This document shows positions 43,925 through 52,692 of a DNA stretch of 64,000 bases, piece after piece. The first letter of the stretch is position 1; each line of letters begins with the position of its first letter. The notes beneath the pieces were generated by a model that searched no databases, was not told the DNA's origin, and worked only from the letters and a program-made list of their open reading frames with translations. Source of the DNA: Streptomyces omiyaensis (GTDB lineage Bacteria > Actinomycetota > Actinomycetes > Streptomycetales > Streptomycetaceae); contig NZ_BMVV01000003.1 in the NCBI RefSeq assembly GCF_014650895.1, positions 62,001 through 126,000 of the forward strand, given 5' to 3'. Made by a program: the position numbers and the translations under genes.

Positions 43925-44338
43925 ATGAGCAGTACGGAGCAGACCCCCCGCCCCACCCGCCTGGCCGCCGCCGCGGGCGTGGCCCTCGTCGAGGCGCTCG
44001 GGCTCCTCGCCGGCGGCGCCTACCTGCTGGTGCGGACCCTCCTCGACGACGGCGGGGACCTGGTCGGCGGGGTGACCGGCGGGGCGACCCTGATCGCCCT
44101 CGGGCTGATCCCGCTCGCCGCCGCCCGCGGGCTGTGGCGGATGCGCTCCTGGAGCCGCGGCCCGGCCGTGATCACCCAGATCCTCGCCCTGCCGGTCGCC
44201 TGGCAGATGCTCCGGACGGACGGGGTGATCCCCTTCGGGATCGTCCTCGCCGTCCTCGCCGTGACCGGGCTCGTGCTCCTGGTGAACCCGGCCACGACCG
44301 AGGCGCTCGGCATCCGGCGCCCCGGCCAGGAGAGCTGA
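43925..44338 (+). CDS. Four-helix membrane protein of unknown function
   Basis: The 137-residue protein has four hydrophobic segments (AAGVALVEALGLLAGGAYLL, GGVTGGATLIALGLIPLAAA, AVITQILALPVAWQMLR, GIVLAVLAVTGLVLLVNP) and short charged termini. It is a conserved Streptomyces integral membrane type with no known role. It converges on sigH, with stop codons only 3 bases apart and no terminator between, so read-through antisense RNA is possible. Confidence 0.8.
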   Translation: MSSTEQTPRPTRLAAAAGVALVEALGLLAGGAYLLVRTLLDDGGDLVGGVTGGATLIALGLIPLAAARGLWRMRSWSRGPAVITQILALPVAWQMLRTDGVIPFGIVLAVLAVTGLVLLVNPATTEALGIRRPGQES

Positions 44339-44341
44339 CCC

Positions 44342-45382
44342 TCACTCCTCCACGAGGAGCTTCTCCCGGAGCTGCGCCAGGGTCCTGGCGAGCAGCCGGG
44401 AGACGTGCATCTGGGAGATGCCGACCTCCTGCGCGATCTGCGACTGGGTCATGTTCCCGAAGAACCGCAGCAGCAGGATCCGCTTCTCCCGCGGCGGCAG
44501 GTCCTCCAGGAGCGGCTTGAGCGACTCCCGGTACTCGACCCCCTCCAGGGCCTCGTCCTCGGCGCCCAGCGTGTCCGCGACGGCCGGCGACTCGTCGTCG
44601 GTGTCCGGCACGTCCAGCGAGAGCGTCGAGTAGGCGTTCGCCGACTCCAGCCCCTCCAGGACCTCCTCCTCGGAGATCCCGAGGCGCTCCGCCAGCTCGT
44701 GCACGGTCGGCGACCGGCCGTGCTGCTGGGACAGCTCCGCCGTCGCCGTCGTCAGCGACAGGCGCAGCTCCTGGAGCCGGCGCGGCACCCGGACCGCCCA
44801 GCCCTTGTCGCGGAAGTGCCGCTTGATCTCGCCGACCACCGTCGGCGTCGCGTACGTGGAGAACTCCACGCCCCGCTCGGGGTCGAAGCGGTCGACCGAC
44901 TTGATCAGGCCGATCGTCGCCACCTGCGTCAGGTCGTCCAGCGGCTCGCCGCGGTTGCGGAAGCGCCGCGCCAGGTGCTCCACCAGCGGCAGGTGCATCC
45001 GGACCAGCCGGTTGCGCAGCTCCGCCTTCTCGGGGGAGCCCTCCGGCAGCGACCGCAGCTCCACGAAGAGCGCGCGGGCGCCGCTGCGGTCCTGCGGATG
45101 GTGGCCGCGCGCCCCGCCGTCGCCCCCCGCGCCGTCCGCCGCACCGCCGTCGTGCGTCACGCCCTCGCCGGCCTCGGCCAGGACCCCGCCGGCTTCGGCC
45201 AGCACCTCGACGGCCTCGGCCAGGACCTCGGCGTCGGCCGCGGTCCCGTCGGCCGGTGCCGGGGGAGCCTCGTCGTGCTGCTGCTCGTGCTCGCTCATCT
45301 GGTCCGCCTGCTGCTCCGTAGCGACCTCATGCGGCCGTGCCTGCTGCCCAGGGATGCCGGCCGTCGCGTCCCCGCTCCTCAC
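44342..45382 (-). CDS. sigH: Stress-response sigma factor SigH (SigB/SigF family)
   Basis: The sigma factor has an acidic low-complexity N-terminal tail of about 120 residues. Region 2 is at about 125-200 (RLVRMHLPLVEHLARRFRNR, PLDDLTQVATIGLIKSVDRF), and region 3 runs through QELRLSLTTATAELSQQHGR. Region 4 is in KRILLLRFFGNMTQSQIAQE and ISQMHVSRLLARTLAQL. GTG at 45382 overlaps the prsH stop (GTGA) and gives 346 residues. An ATG at 45298 would give 318; S. coelicolor SigH also exists in several sizes. It directs osmotic and morphological stress genes. The prsH partner makes this SigH rather than another SigF paralogue. Confidence 0.9.
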   Translation of the reverse strand: MRSGDATAGIPGQQARPHEVATEQQADQMSEHEQQHDEAPPAPADGTAADAEVLAEAVEVLAEAGGVLAEAGEGVTHDGGAADGAGGDGGARGHHPQDRSGARALFVELRSLPEGSPEKAELRNRLVRMHLPLVEHLARRFRNRGEPLDDLTQVATIGLIKSVDRFDPERGVEFSTYATPTVVGEIKRHFRDKGWAVRVPRRLQELRLSLTTATAELSQQHGRSPTVHELAERLGISEEEVLEGLESANAYSTLSLDVPDTDDESPAVADTLGAEDEALEGVEYRESLKPLLEDLPPREKRILLLRFFGNMTQSQIAQEVGISQMHVSRLLARTLAQLREKLLVEE

Positions 45383-45792
45383 GCCGGGCCTGGCCCCGCG
45401 CCGCGCTGTTTGTACAGGCTGATCGAGACCGTGTTGTCCTCCGCGACCGAGGACTCCACCTTCCCGGCCAGCGCCGACAGCACCGTCCAGGCGAAGGTGT
45501 CCCGCTCGGGGGCCCGGCCGTCCGTGGTCGGCGCGGACACGGTCACGTCGAGGGAATCGTCCACCAGCCGGAAGACGCAGCTCAGGACCGAGCCGGGCAC
45601 CGCCTGCTGGAGCAGGATCGCGCAGGCCTCGTCGACCGCGATCCGCAAGTCCTCGATCTCGTCGAGGGTGAAGTCCAAGCGCGCCGCGAGACCGGCCGTG
45701 GCCGTACGCAGCACGGACAGATAGGCACCCGCAGCGGGCAGCCGGACTTCCACGAAGTCCTGGGTCCCGGGCTCGCCTGCGATCTGGGACAC
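45379..45792 (-). CDS. prsH: Anti-sigma factor PrsH (RsbW/SpoIIAB-type kinase) for SigH
   Basis: This 137-residue protein has a GHKL ATPase fold of the RsbW type. The N-box region reads DLRIAVDEACAILLQQAV (about residue 48), and the acidic and Gly-poor second half is typical of Streptomyces anti-sigma factors. It binds SigH until displaced by a partner anti-anti-sigma factor, which is not encoded here. GTG at 45792 sits 5 bases after a full GGAGGTGAG ribosome-binding site; the longer frame would start at a TTG that overlaps this site. The stop is coupled to the sigH start. Confidence 0.88.
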   Translation of the reverse strand: MSQIAGEPGTQDFVEVRLPAAGAYLSVLRTATAGLAARLDFTLDEIEDLRIAVDEACAILLQQAVPGSVLSCVFRLVDDSLDVTVSAPTTDGRAPERDTFAWTVLSALAGKVESSVAEDNTVSISLYKQRGAGPGPA

Positions 45793-46075
45793 CCTCACCT
45801 CCAAGGTGGCACAAGCTCATTCGGGGCCCGGGGGAAGGCCCCCGGACCGGGCGGTCACGCAGGGGCTGCGCGGTCCGCCGTGACGCTATCGCGATCCATC
45901 CTGCCGTGTCGCCGCAAGCCCCCGGGCCCCCGAGTCCGGTCCGTCACTCATGGTAGGCCCATGGGCGCGGACCGTGGCCAGGGGTGTGCGGGGGAAAAAG
46001 CGGCGGACGGCGGAGGGGTGACGTACCCAGCGGTCCGGCCGTCGAACCGCCCCGGGCCCCGCGGACCGCCCCGGC

Positions 46076-46336
46076 TCAGACCAGCGCCTCGTCCACGAAG
46101 CACCAGCGCCAGGCCTCGCCCGGCTCGAAGGTCCGCATCACCGGGTGCCCGGTCGCCCCGAAGTGGCCCGTCGCGTGCCGTCCCTGCGAGGAGTCGCAGC
46201 AGCCGACGTGGCCGCAGGTCAGGCAGAGCCGCAGCTGCACCGGGCTGGTCCCGTCGGCCAGGCACTCGGGACAGGTCTCGTGGAGCGGGACAGGCTCGGG
46301 GCGCGGCATTTCTGCTACGTGCGGGCACTCGATCAT
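46076..46336 (-). CDS. UBP-type zinc-finger domain protein
   Basis: The 86-residue protein consists of one ZnF-UBP domain. Ligands are seen in CPHVAEM at the start, HETCPECLADG, and RLCLTCGHVGCCDSSQGRHATGHF, then GHPVMRTFEPGEAWRWCF. In eukaryotes this domain binds the ubiquitin C-terminus. Actinobacteria have no ubiquitin-like conjugation by this route except Pup, so its ligand is unknown; binding free C-terminal Gly-Gly-type tails is one idea. It diverges from the antiporter gene. Confidence 0.87.
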   Translation of the reverse strand: MIECPHVAEMPRPEPVPLHETCPECLADGTSPVQLRLCLTCGHVGCCDSSQGRHATGHFGATGHPVMRTFEPGEAWRWCFVDEALV

Positions 46337-46502
46337 GATGGCCAGGGTACGTGGCGGACGCCCCGGACCGGAGGGCTCGCGACGGGCCTTCCGGCGGGGG
46401 GCCGCGACCGGGCGTTCCCGGCCGGAACGATCCGGCACGATCCGGAACGATCCCTCGCTCACCGAGGGACGGAACGGCGAGACGAAACGGTGGAGGGGCG
46501 GC

Positions 46503-48098
46503 ATGGACGCACTGCGGCTGGTGGCACTGGTGGCGGCGAGCGCGGCGGTGGCGGGGCTCGCCCGCCGCACCCCCGTACCGGCCCCGCTCCTCCTCGTCGC
46601 GGTCGGCCTGGCCGCCTCGTACGCCCCCGGCGTCCCCGACTACACCCTCGACCCGCACGTCGTGCTGCCGCTGATCCTGCCGCCGCTGCTCTACACGGCC
46701 GCCGTCGAGTCCTCCTACCTGGACCTGCGGGCCAACATCCGGCCGGTCGCGCTGCTCTCCGTCGGGTACGTCCTCTTCGCCACCGTGGCCGTCGGCTGGC
46801 TCGCGTACGTCCTCGTCCCCGACCTGCCGCTCACCGCCGCCCTCGTCCTCGGCGCGGTGATCGCCCCGCCGGACGCGGTGGCCGCCACCGCCATCGCCCG
46901 CCGCCTCGGCCTGCCGCACCGGATCACCACGATCCTCCAGGGCGAGTCGCTGGTGAACGACGCCACCGCGATCACCGCCTACAAGGTCGCCCTCGCCGCC
47001 GCGGTCGGCGAGGGCATCAGCTGGGCGGGCGGCCTCGGCGAGTTCGCCCTCGCCGCGGTCGGCGGCATCGGCGTCGGCCTGGTCCTCATGGTGCCCATCC
47101 ACTGGATGCGGACCCGGCTCACCGAGCCCCTGCTCCAGAACACCCTCTCCCTCCTCATCCCCTTCGTCGCCTACGCGGCGGCCGAGGAGGTCCACGCCTC
47201 CGGGGTGCTGGCGGTCGTCGTGGTCGGCCTCTTCCTCGGCCACAAGGCGTGGAAGGTCGACTTCGCCACCCGCCTCCAGGAGGAGGCCGTGTGGAAGATG
47301 GTCGCCTTCGTCCTGGAGTCCGCCGTCTTCGCCCTGATCGGCCTCCAGCTGCCCTACGTCGTCCAGGGCCTCGGCCAGTACGGGATCGGGGAGGCGCTCT
47401 GGTACGCCTTCGGGGTCTTCGTCTTCGTCGTCGTGGTCCGCTTCGTCTGGGTCTTCCCGGCCACCTTCCTGCCCCGCCGGCTCTCCGCCCGCGTCCGGGA
47501 GCGCGAACCGGGCGTCGACTGGAAGGCGCCCCTGGTCGTCGGCTGGGCCGGCATGCGCGGCGTGGTCTCCCTCGCCATCGCCTTCTCCATCCCGGTCGTC
47601 ACCGACGGCGTCGAGTTCCCCGCCCGCAACCTGGTCCTCTTCCTCACCTTCACCACCGTCATCGGCACCCTCGTCGTCCAGGGGCTCACGCTGCCCCCGC
47701 TGATCCGGGCCCTGAAGCTCCCCGGCCGCGACCGCTACCAGGAGACCCTCGCCGAGGCGCAGGCCCAGAGCGAGGCGTCCCGGGCCGCCGAGGCCCTCCT
47801 GGACGAGCTCCTCGCCGACGAGCGCAACGCCCTGCCCGGCCCCCTCGCCGACCGCCTCCGCACGGTCCTGGAGCGCCGCCGCAACAGCGTCTGGGAGCGG
47901 CTCGGCGCGGTCAACGACCTCACCGGCGAGACCGCCGACGACACCTACCGGCGCCTCTCGCGCGCGATGATCGAGGCCGAGCGCGAGGTCTTCGTCCGGC
48001 TGCGCGACGAGCGCCGGATCGACGACGAGATGATGCGCAGCCTGCTGCGCCGCCTCGACTTGGAGGAGGCCGCCGCCTACCGCGAGGAGACGGCCTGA
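46503..48098 (+). CDS. CPA1-family sodium/proton antiporter
   Basis: The 531-residue protein has about 12 membrane segments (residues 1-400) and a cytoplasmic helical C-terminal domain of 110 residues. The family motifs are GAVIAPPDAVAATAIARRLG (ion-binding Asp) and LQGESLVNDATAITAYKVAL (Asn-Asp). It exports Na+ or K+ in exchange for protons and controls pH and ion balance. Its 3' end overlaps the converging PLP-enzyme gene by 22 bases. Confidence 0.9.
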   Translation: MDALRLVALVAASAAVAGLARRTPVPAPLLLVAVGLAASYAPGVPDYTLDPHVVLPLILPPLLYTAAVESSYLDLRANIRPVALLSVGYVLFATVAVGWLAYVLVPDLPLTAALVLGAVIAPPDAVAATAIARRLGLPHRITTILQGESLVNDATAITAYKVALAAAVGEGISWAGGLGEFALAAVGGIGVGLVLMVPIHWMRTRLTEPLLQNTLSLLIPFVAYAAAEEVHASGVLAVVVVGLFLGHKAWKVDFATRLQEEAVWKMVAFVLESAVFALIGLQLPYVVQGLGQYGIGEALWYAFGVFVFVVVVRFVWVFPATFLPRRLSARVREREPGVDWKAPLVVGWAGMRGVVSLAIAFSIPVVTDGVEFPARNLVLFLTFTTVIGTLVVQGLTLPPLIRALKLPGRDRYQETLAEAQAQSEASRAAEALLDELLADERNALPGPLADRLRTVLERRRNSVWERLGAVNDLTGETADDTYRRLSRAMIEAEREVFVRLRDERRIDDEMMRSLLRRLDLEEAAAYREETA

Positions 48099-48985
48099 CT
48101 CTCGCCGGAGCCGGTGATCACCGCGGCGATCCGGCTCCCCGGCGGGAAGGCGCCCTCCTCGGCGAGGGACACCAGTGCGAAGAGCATTTTGGCCACATAC
48201 AGCCGCTCGATGGCGAGTCCATGCCGCGCCTCGAAGTCCTGTGCGAACGCGTCGAGCGCCGGCGTCGTCCGGCCGTAGCCGCCGCCGTGGAAGCGCTCGT
48301 CGAGCCACCAGTCGCCGCGGGGGCCGCCGAAGGCCGCCTCCTGGAGCGCCCGCGCCTCGGCGCCCAGGAAACCGCCCCTCAGTACCGGAACCCCCAGCGT
48401 CCGGCCCCCGAAGCCGGCCGCGAGGCCCGCCAGGGTGCCGCCCGTGCCGCAGGCCACCGCGGCCACGTCGGCGCGCCCGGACAGCTCCCGCCCGAGTTCC
48501 GCGCACCCCTCCACGGCGAGCGCGTTGCTGCCGCCCTCGGGCACCACGTAGGTGCCCTCCGGCGCCCGGCCGAGGAGCGCCGCGAGCACCACGGGCTCGT
48601 GCTTCGCCCGGTACGTGGAGCGGTCGACGAACTCCAGCCGCATCCCGTCCGCCGCGCACCGCGCCAGCGAGGGGTTCAGCGGCCGTCCGGCCAGCTCGTC
48701 GCCGCGCACGATCCCGATCGTGGGGAAGCCCAGCAGCCGGCCGGCGGCCGCGGTGGCCCGCAGGTGGTTGGAGTAGGCGCCGCCGAAGGTCAGCACCGGC
48801 CGTCCGCCCGCCGCCCGCAGGTTGAGGACGAGCTTGCGCCACTTGTTGCCCGGCAGGTCGGGGTGGATGAGGTCGTCCCGCTTCAGCAGCAGCGTCAGCC
48901 CGCGCCGGGCGAAGCGCTCGTCCGCCGCCGGCTCCAGGGGCGAGGGGAGCCGGGGCCGCAGGCCGGCGAGCTCGTACGTGTCCAC
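48077..48985 (-). CDS. PLP-dependent enzyme, ACC deaminase/D-cysteine desulfhydrase family
   Basis: This 302-residue fold-type II PLP enzyme has the Schiff-base lysine in LPGNKWRKLVLNL (about residue 48). GGAYSNHLRATAAAGRLLGF (about residue 68) and a phosphate-binding loop ACGTGGTLAGLAAG (about residue 178) follow. Members open 1-aminocyclopropane-1-carboxylate or release sulfide from D-cysteine. True ACC deaminases need particular residues that cannot be confirmed here, so the D-cysteine desulfhydrase or a broader 2-amino acid deaminase role is as likely. Confidence 0.85.
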   Translation of the reverse strand: MDTYELAGLRPRLPSPLEPAADERFARRGLTLLLKRDDLIHPDLPGNKWRKLVLNLRAAGGRPVLTFGGAYSNHLRATAAAGRLLGFPTIGIVRGDELAGRPLNPSLARCAADGMRLEFVDRSTYRAKHEPVVLAALLGRAPEGTYVVPEGGSNALAVEGCAELGRELSGRADVAAVACGTGGTLAGLAAGFGGRTLGVPVLRGGFLGAEARALQEAAFGGPRGDWWLDERFHGGGYGRTTPALDAFAQDFEARHGLAIERLYVAKMLFALVSLAEEGAFPPGSRIAAVITGSGESQAVSSR

Positions 48986-49102
48986 GCGCCCATTCTCGCG
49001 GGCGGCGGGCGGCGGGCGGGCGCCGGTGGGGGTCCGCGCGCGGGCGCGGGCGGGTGGGGACGACGGCCGGCCGGGTGCCCGCCCCGGAGGCGGTCCGCCG
49101 TA

Positions 49103-49132
49103 CGCGCGTGCGCGGGGAAGGGCGCACGCGCG
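49103..49132 (-). terminator. Terminator after the amidase gene
   Basis: An 11-bp inverted repeat (49103-49113 with 49122-49132) with an 8-base loop lies 15 bases after the amidase stop on the minus strand. Confidence 0.75.
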
Positions 49133-49147
49133 CGGGGCGGCGCGGGG

Positions 49148-49738
49148 TCAGCGCAGCAGGTCGGCGATGCGCTCCCGCATCGACGCCATGGTGAAGCCGC
49201 GCGGGTCCACCTTCCCCGGCTGCCACTCCCGGTGGCCGATCACCGAGCGGTGGGTCCAGCCGTGCGCCCGGCAGAGCGCCGCCGAGGCCTTCGCGATCGC
49301 CTCCAGCTGCACCTTGGGCCAGGGGTCCTCGCCGTCGCCGAGGTTCTCGCACTCGAAGCCGTAGAAGTGCCGGTTGCCGTCGGTGGTGGCCTCGTCGTCC
49401 GGCGGCAGGCGCCGTTCGGCGATCACCGCCCGCAGCACCTCGTCGTCGCCGAGCCCGGCGTGGTTGGCCCGCCCGTGGCCGACCAGGTGGACGGTGCCGT
49501 CCTTGGCGATCACGCCGTGGCAGAGCGGGCCCGGCAGTCCCGCGTAGCCGTCGCGGCAGACGCGGACGGTGTGCGCGGTGCCCCGGGTGACGGTGTGGTG
49601 GATCATCACCCCGTGCACGGGCCCCCAGGGGCCCTTGTGGTTCCTGTTGTGGGTGGACCAGTCGCCGACCTCGACGACCGACAGCCCCTCGCCGCGCAGT
49701 GCGCCGAGGATCCTGCTCGCGGACAGCGGAACCGCCAT
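49148..49738 (-). CDS. N-acetylmuramoyl-L-alanine amidase (Amidase_2/PGRP fold)
   Basis: The 196-residue zinc amidase domain has the metal-binding His in [12 protein letters not shown] (about residue 45), a Tyr in [12 protein letters not shown], and the second His with the catalytic Lys in [17 protein letters not shown]. It cleaves the bond between muramic acid and the peptide stem. ATG at 49738, behind GGAAGGAG, gives no signal peptide. The enzyme is therefore cytoplasmic or exported in another way, and resembles prophage lysins and muropeptide-recycling amidases. It diverges from the encapsulin gene. Confidence 0.88.
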   Translation of the reverse strand: MAVPLSASRILGALRGEGLSVVEVGDWSTHNRNHKGPWGPVHGVMIHHTVTRGTAHTVRVCRDGYAGLPGPLCHGVIAKDGTVHLVGHGRANHAGLGDDEVLRAVIAERRLPPDDEATTDGNRHFYGFECENLGDGEDPWPKVQLEAIAKASAALCRAHGWTHRSVIGHREWQPGKVDPRGFTMASMRERIADLLR

Positions 49739-49989
49739 GGCGTGCTCCTTCCAACGGAACGGACCGAGCTTCCGGAGTACCGGAGTCCGGCCCTCCGCTG
49801 CCATCCGTTCGGCCGGTGTGCGAGCCGATCCGGACAGTCCGGCGGGGCTCCGCGCTCCGCCGTCCGGCGGGAAATCGCACGACATGCCCCGGAGAGCGCC
49901 GAACAGTCCCACCCGATTGTGTAATGGCGCCGCCACGCTCCGTGCTGAAAGGCTTCCGGTCGAAAGCCAGACGTACGAGAGGGAGTTCC

Positions 49990-51405
49990 ATGTCCGTTGG
50001 TTCGGTTGGCGACGAGGTCCTCGCGGAGCGGCAGGCCCCGCAGCAGAGTCTCGGCACCGCTGCCGCGCGGAACCTCGCCTCGACCACCAAGTCGGCCCCG
50101 CAGATGCAGGAGATCTCCTCCCGCTGGCTGCTGCGGTCGCTGCCCTGGGTCGAGACGAAGGGCGGTGCCTACCGGGTCAACCGGCGGCTGAGCCACTCCG
50201 TCGGGGACGGCCGCGTCACCTTCGTCCAGACCGGCGAGCGGGTCGCCGTGATCCCCGCGGAGCTGGGCGAGCTGCCGGCCCTGCGCGGATACGGGGACGA
50301 GGACGCGCTCGCCGAGCTCGCCTCCCGCTGCACCCAGCGCGACGTCGCCGCCGGCGAGATCATCGCCGTCGCCGGAGCCCCCGCCGACCGCGTCCACCTC
50401 CTCGCCCACGGCCGCGTCGAGCAGGTCGGCGAGGGGCCGTACGGCGACGAGGCGGTGCTCGGCGTCCTCGCCGACGGCTCCTACTTCGGCGAGGACTCCC
50501 TCCTCTCCGAGGGCGCCACCTGGGCGTGGACCGCCCGCGCCGCGACCGCCTGCACGGTCCTGGAGCTGACCCGCGCCGACGTGCTCGCGCTCGCCGCCCG
50601 CGCCGGCTCCCTCGCCTCCCACCTCGCCGGGGTCGCCGGACGCCCGGAGCGGTCCACCAACAGCTACGGCGAGGCCGCCATCGACCTCTCCGCCGGCCAC
50701 GTCGGCGAGGCCGTCGTCCCGCACGCCTTCGTGGACTACGAGCCCGCCCCGCGCGAGTACGAGCTGAGCCTCGCCCAGACCGTGCTCAAGGTCCACACGC
50801 GCGTGGCGGACCTCTACAACCACCCGATGAACCAGACCGAGCACCAGCTGCGGCTCACGGTGGAGGCGCTGCGCGAGCGCCAGGAGCACGAGCTCGTCAA
50901 TAACAAGGAGTTCGGCCTCCTCGCCAACTGCGACTACGGGCAGCGGATCCAGCCGCACGACGGCGTCCCCGGCCCCGACGACCTCGACGAGCTGCTCTCC
51001 CGCCGCCGCGACTCGAAGCTCTTCCTCGCCCACCCGAAGGCCATCGCCGCCCTCGGCCGCGAGCTCAACCGGCGGGGCCTCGTCCCGGAGACGGTCGACG
51101 TGGCCGGCACCCGGATCCCGACCTGGCGCGGGGTCCCGATCTTCCCCTGCGACAAGATCCCGGTGACCGCGGCCGGCACCAGCTCGATCATCTGCATGCG
51201 GACCGGCGAGTCCGACCAGGGCGTCATCGGCCTGCACCAGACCGGCCTGCCGGACGAGGTGGAGCCCGGCCTCTCCGTCCGCTTCATGGGCATCGACGAG
51301 CAGGCGATCACCTCCTACCTCGTCACGACGTACTACTCCGCGGCGGTCCTCGTGCCCGACGCGCTCGGCGTCCTGGAGAACGTCGAGATCGGCCGCCGGC
51401 GCTGA
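49990..51405 (+). CDS. Family 2B encapsulin nanocompartment shell protein with cNMP-binding domain
   Basis: The 471-residue protein has an HK97-like shell fold interrupted by a cyclic-nucleotide-binding domain at about residues 100-210 ([36 protein letters not shown]), the defining trait of family 2B encapsulins. The shell part is recognised from the N-terminal arm ([20 protein letters not shown]) and the C-terminal half ([36 protein letters not shown]). Streptomyces EshA-type proteins belong here. The assembled particle should enclose the enzyme encoded 125 bases downstream. Nucleotide binding may gate the shell; the ligand is unknown. ATG at 49990 follows GGGAG. Confidence 0.93.
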   Translation: MSVGSVGDEVLAERQAPQQSLGTAAARNLASTTKSAPQMQEISSRWLLRSLPWVETKGGAYRVNRRLSHSVGDGRVTFVQTGERVAVIPAELGELPALRGYGDEDALAELASRCTQRDVAAGEIIAVAGAPADRVHLLAHGRVEQVGEGPYGDEAVLGVLADGSYFGEDSLLSEGATWAWTARAATACTVLELTRADVLALAARAGSLASHLAGVAGRPERSTNSYGEAAIDLSAGHVGEAVVPHAFVDYEPAPREYELSLAQTVLKVHTRVADLYNHPMNQTEHQLRLTVEALRERQEHELVNNKEFGLLANCDYGQRIQPHDGVPGPDDLDELLSRRRDSKLFLAHPKAIAALGRELNRRGLVPETVDVAGTRIPTWRGVPIFPCDKIPVTAAGTSSIICMRTGESDQGVIGLHQTGLPDEVEPGLSVRFMGIDEQAITSYLVTTYYSAAVLVPDALGVLENVEIGRRR

Positions 51406-51529
51406 GCCCCGGCCGGGCCGGGGCCCCACCCCCGCCCGGCCGGCCCGCCGCTCCCGAAGCCATCACCCCACCGCCCGTCCGCGCGCCCCCGGCGCGCGGG
51501 CCGGGCCGTCGAGAAGGACGACCGAGAAC

Positions 51530-52579
51530 GTGACGCTCACGAGCGCGGATCCCGTCACCGACGGGCCGGGCGCCGTGGCGCTCCTCGACCGGACGAGGAC
51601 CGCCGTGGACCCCCAGATCCGCTCCACCGTCGAGACCCTGCCGGGCTCGATACGCCGCGTGGCCATGTACCACTTCGGCTGGGAGGAGGCCGACGGCACG
51701 CCCGCCTCCGGCCAGGCCGGCAAGGCCATCCGCCCCGCCCTGGTCCTCGCCGCCGCCCGCGCGCTGGGCGCCGAGGAGGCCCGGGCCGTGAAGGCCGCCG
51801 CCGCCGTCGAGCTGGCCCACAACTTCACCCTGCTCCACGACGACATCGTCGACGAGGACCCGACCCGCCGTCACCGCCCCACCGCCTGGACCGTCTTCGG
51901 CATCCCGGACGCCCTGATGGCCGGCGACGCGATGAACGCGCTGGCCCTGCGGCTGCTCGCCGAGGACCCGCACCCCGCCTCCGCCGCGGCCACCGCCCGC
52001 CTCGCCGCCTGCGTCATCGAGCTCTGCGCCGGACAGCAGGCCGACTGCGCCTTCGAGTCGCGGGGCCCCCGCGAGGTCTCCCTCGACGAGTGCCTCGCCA
52101 TGGCCACCGCGAAGACCGGGGCCCTGCTGGGCTGTTCCTGCGCCCTCGGCGCGCTCTACGCGGGCGCGGGGGAGGAGGAGGTCGCGGCGCTCGACTCCTT
52201 CGGCCGCGAGGCCGGGCTCGCCTTCCAGCTGATCGACGACCTCATCGGCATCTGGGGCGACCCGGAGCGCACCGGGAAGCCGGCCGGCGCCGACCTGGCC
52301 GCCCGGAAGAAGTCGCTGCCCGTCGTCGCGGCGCTCACCTCCGGCACCGCCGCCGGTGAGGAGCTGGCCGCGCTCTACTCCCGTACCGAACTGGACGCGC
52401 GGGCGGTGCGGGCCGCGGCCGACGCCGTGGAGCGGGCCGGCGGCCGGGACTGGGCGCAGGCCCAGGCGGCCGACCGGATGGGCCGGGCCGTCGAGCACCT
52501 GGCACGGGCGGTGCCGGACCTCTCGGCGGCCGGGGACCTGCTGGCGCTCGCGGAGTTCGTGACCCGCAGGACGCGCTGA
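51530..52579 (+). CDS. Polyprenyl diphosphate synthase, family 2B encapsulin cargo
   Basis: This 349-residue all-helical trans-isoprenyl diphosphate synthase has the first Asp-rich motif in LLHDDIVDEDPTRRHRP (Asp104-Asp108) and the second in LIDDLIGIWGDPERTG near residue 235. The acidic low-complexity N-terminal segment (MTLTSADPVTDGPG) has the character of an encapsulin cargo-loading tail. It condenses IPP with an allylic diphosphate. Residues before the first motif that set chain length cannot be resolved by eye. Its place directly after the shell gene identifies it as cargo. The start is GTG at 51530. Confidence 0.92.
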   Translation: MTLTSADPVTDGPGAVALLDRTRTAVDPQIRSTVETLPGSIRRVAMYHFGWEEADGTPASGQAGKAIRPALVLAAARALGAEEARAVKAAAAVELAHNFTLLHDDIVDEDPTRRHRPTAWTVFGIPDALMAGDAMNALALRLLAEDPHPASAAATARLAACVIELCAGQQADCAFESRGPREVSLDECLAMATAKTGALLGCSCALGALYAGAGEEEVAALDSFGREAGLAFQLIDDLIGIWGDPERTGKPAGADLAARKKSLPVVAALTSGTAAGEELAALYSRTELDARAVRAAADAVERAGGRDWAQAQAADRMGRAVEHLARAVPDLSAAGDLLALAEFVTRRTR

Positions 52580-52692
52580 CGGCGGCCGGACGTACCGGCC
52601 CGGAGTTCGGGGTTGCGCGACCACTACAGATGAAGCACTATGTCTGTCGTGGTCGCGCTCGCGACCGCGCCCCCAACGGAACAGGACCCGGT

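Noticed and set aside
45793..46075. BldD-type or sigma-B-type promoter elements upstream of prsH-sigH
   Set aside because: Several TGAC/GTCA half-sites occur, but none in a spacing convincing enough to call; the GC-rich dyads here could produce such matches by chance.
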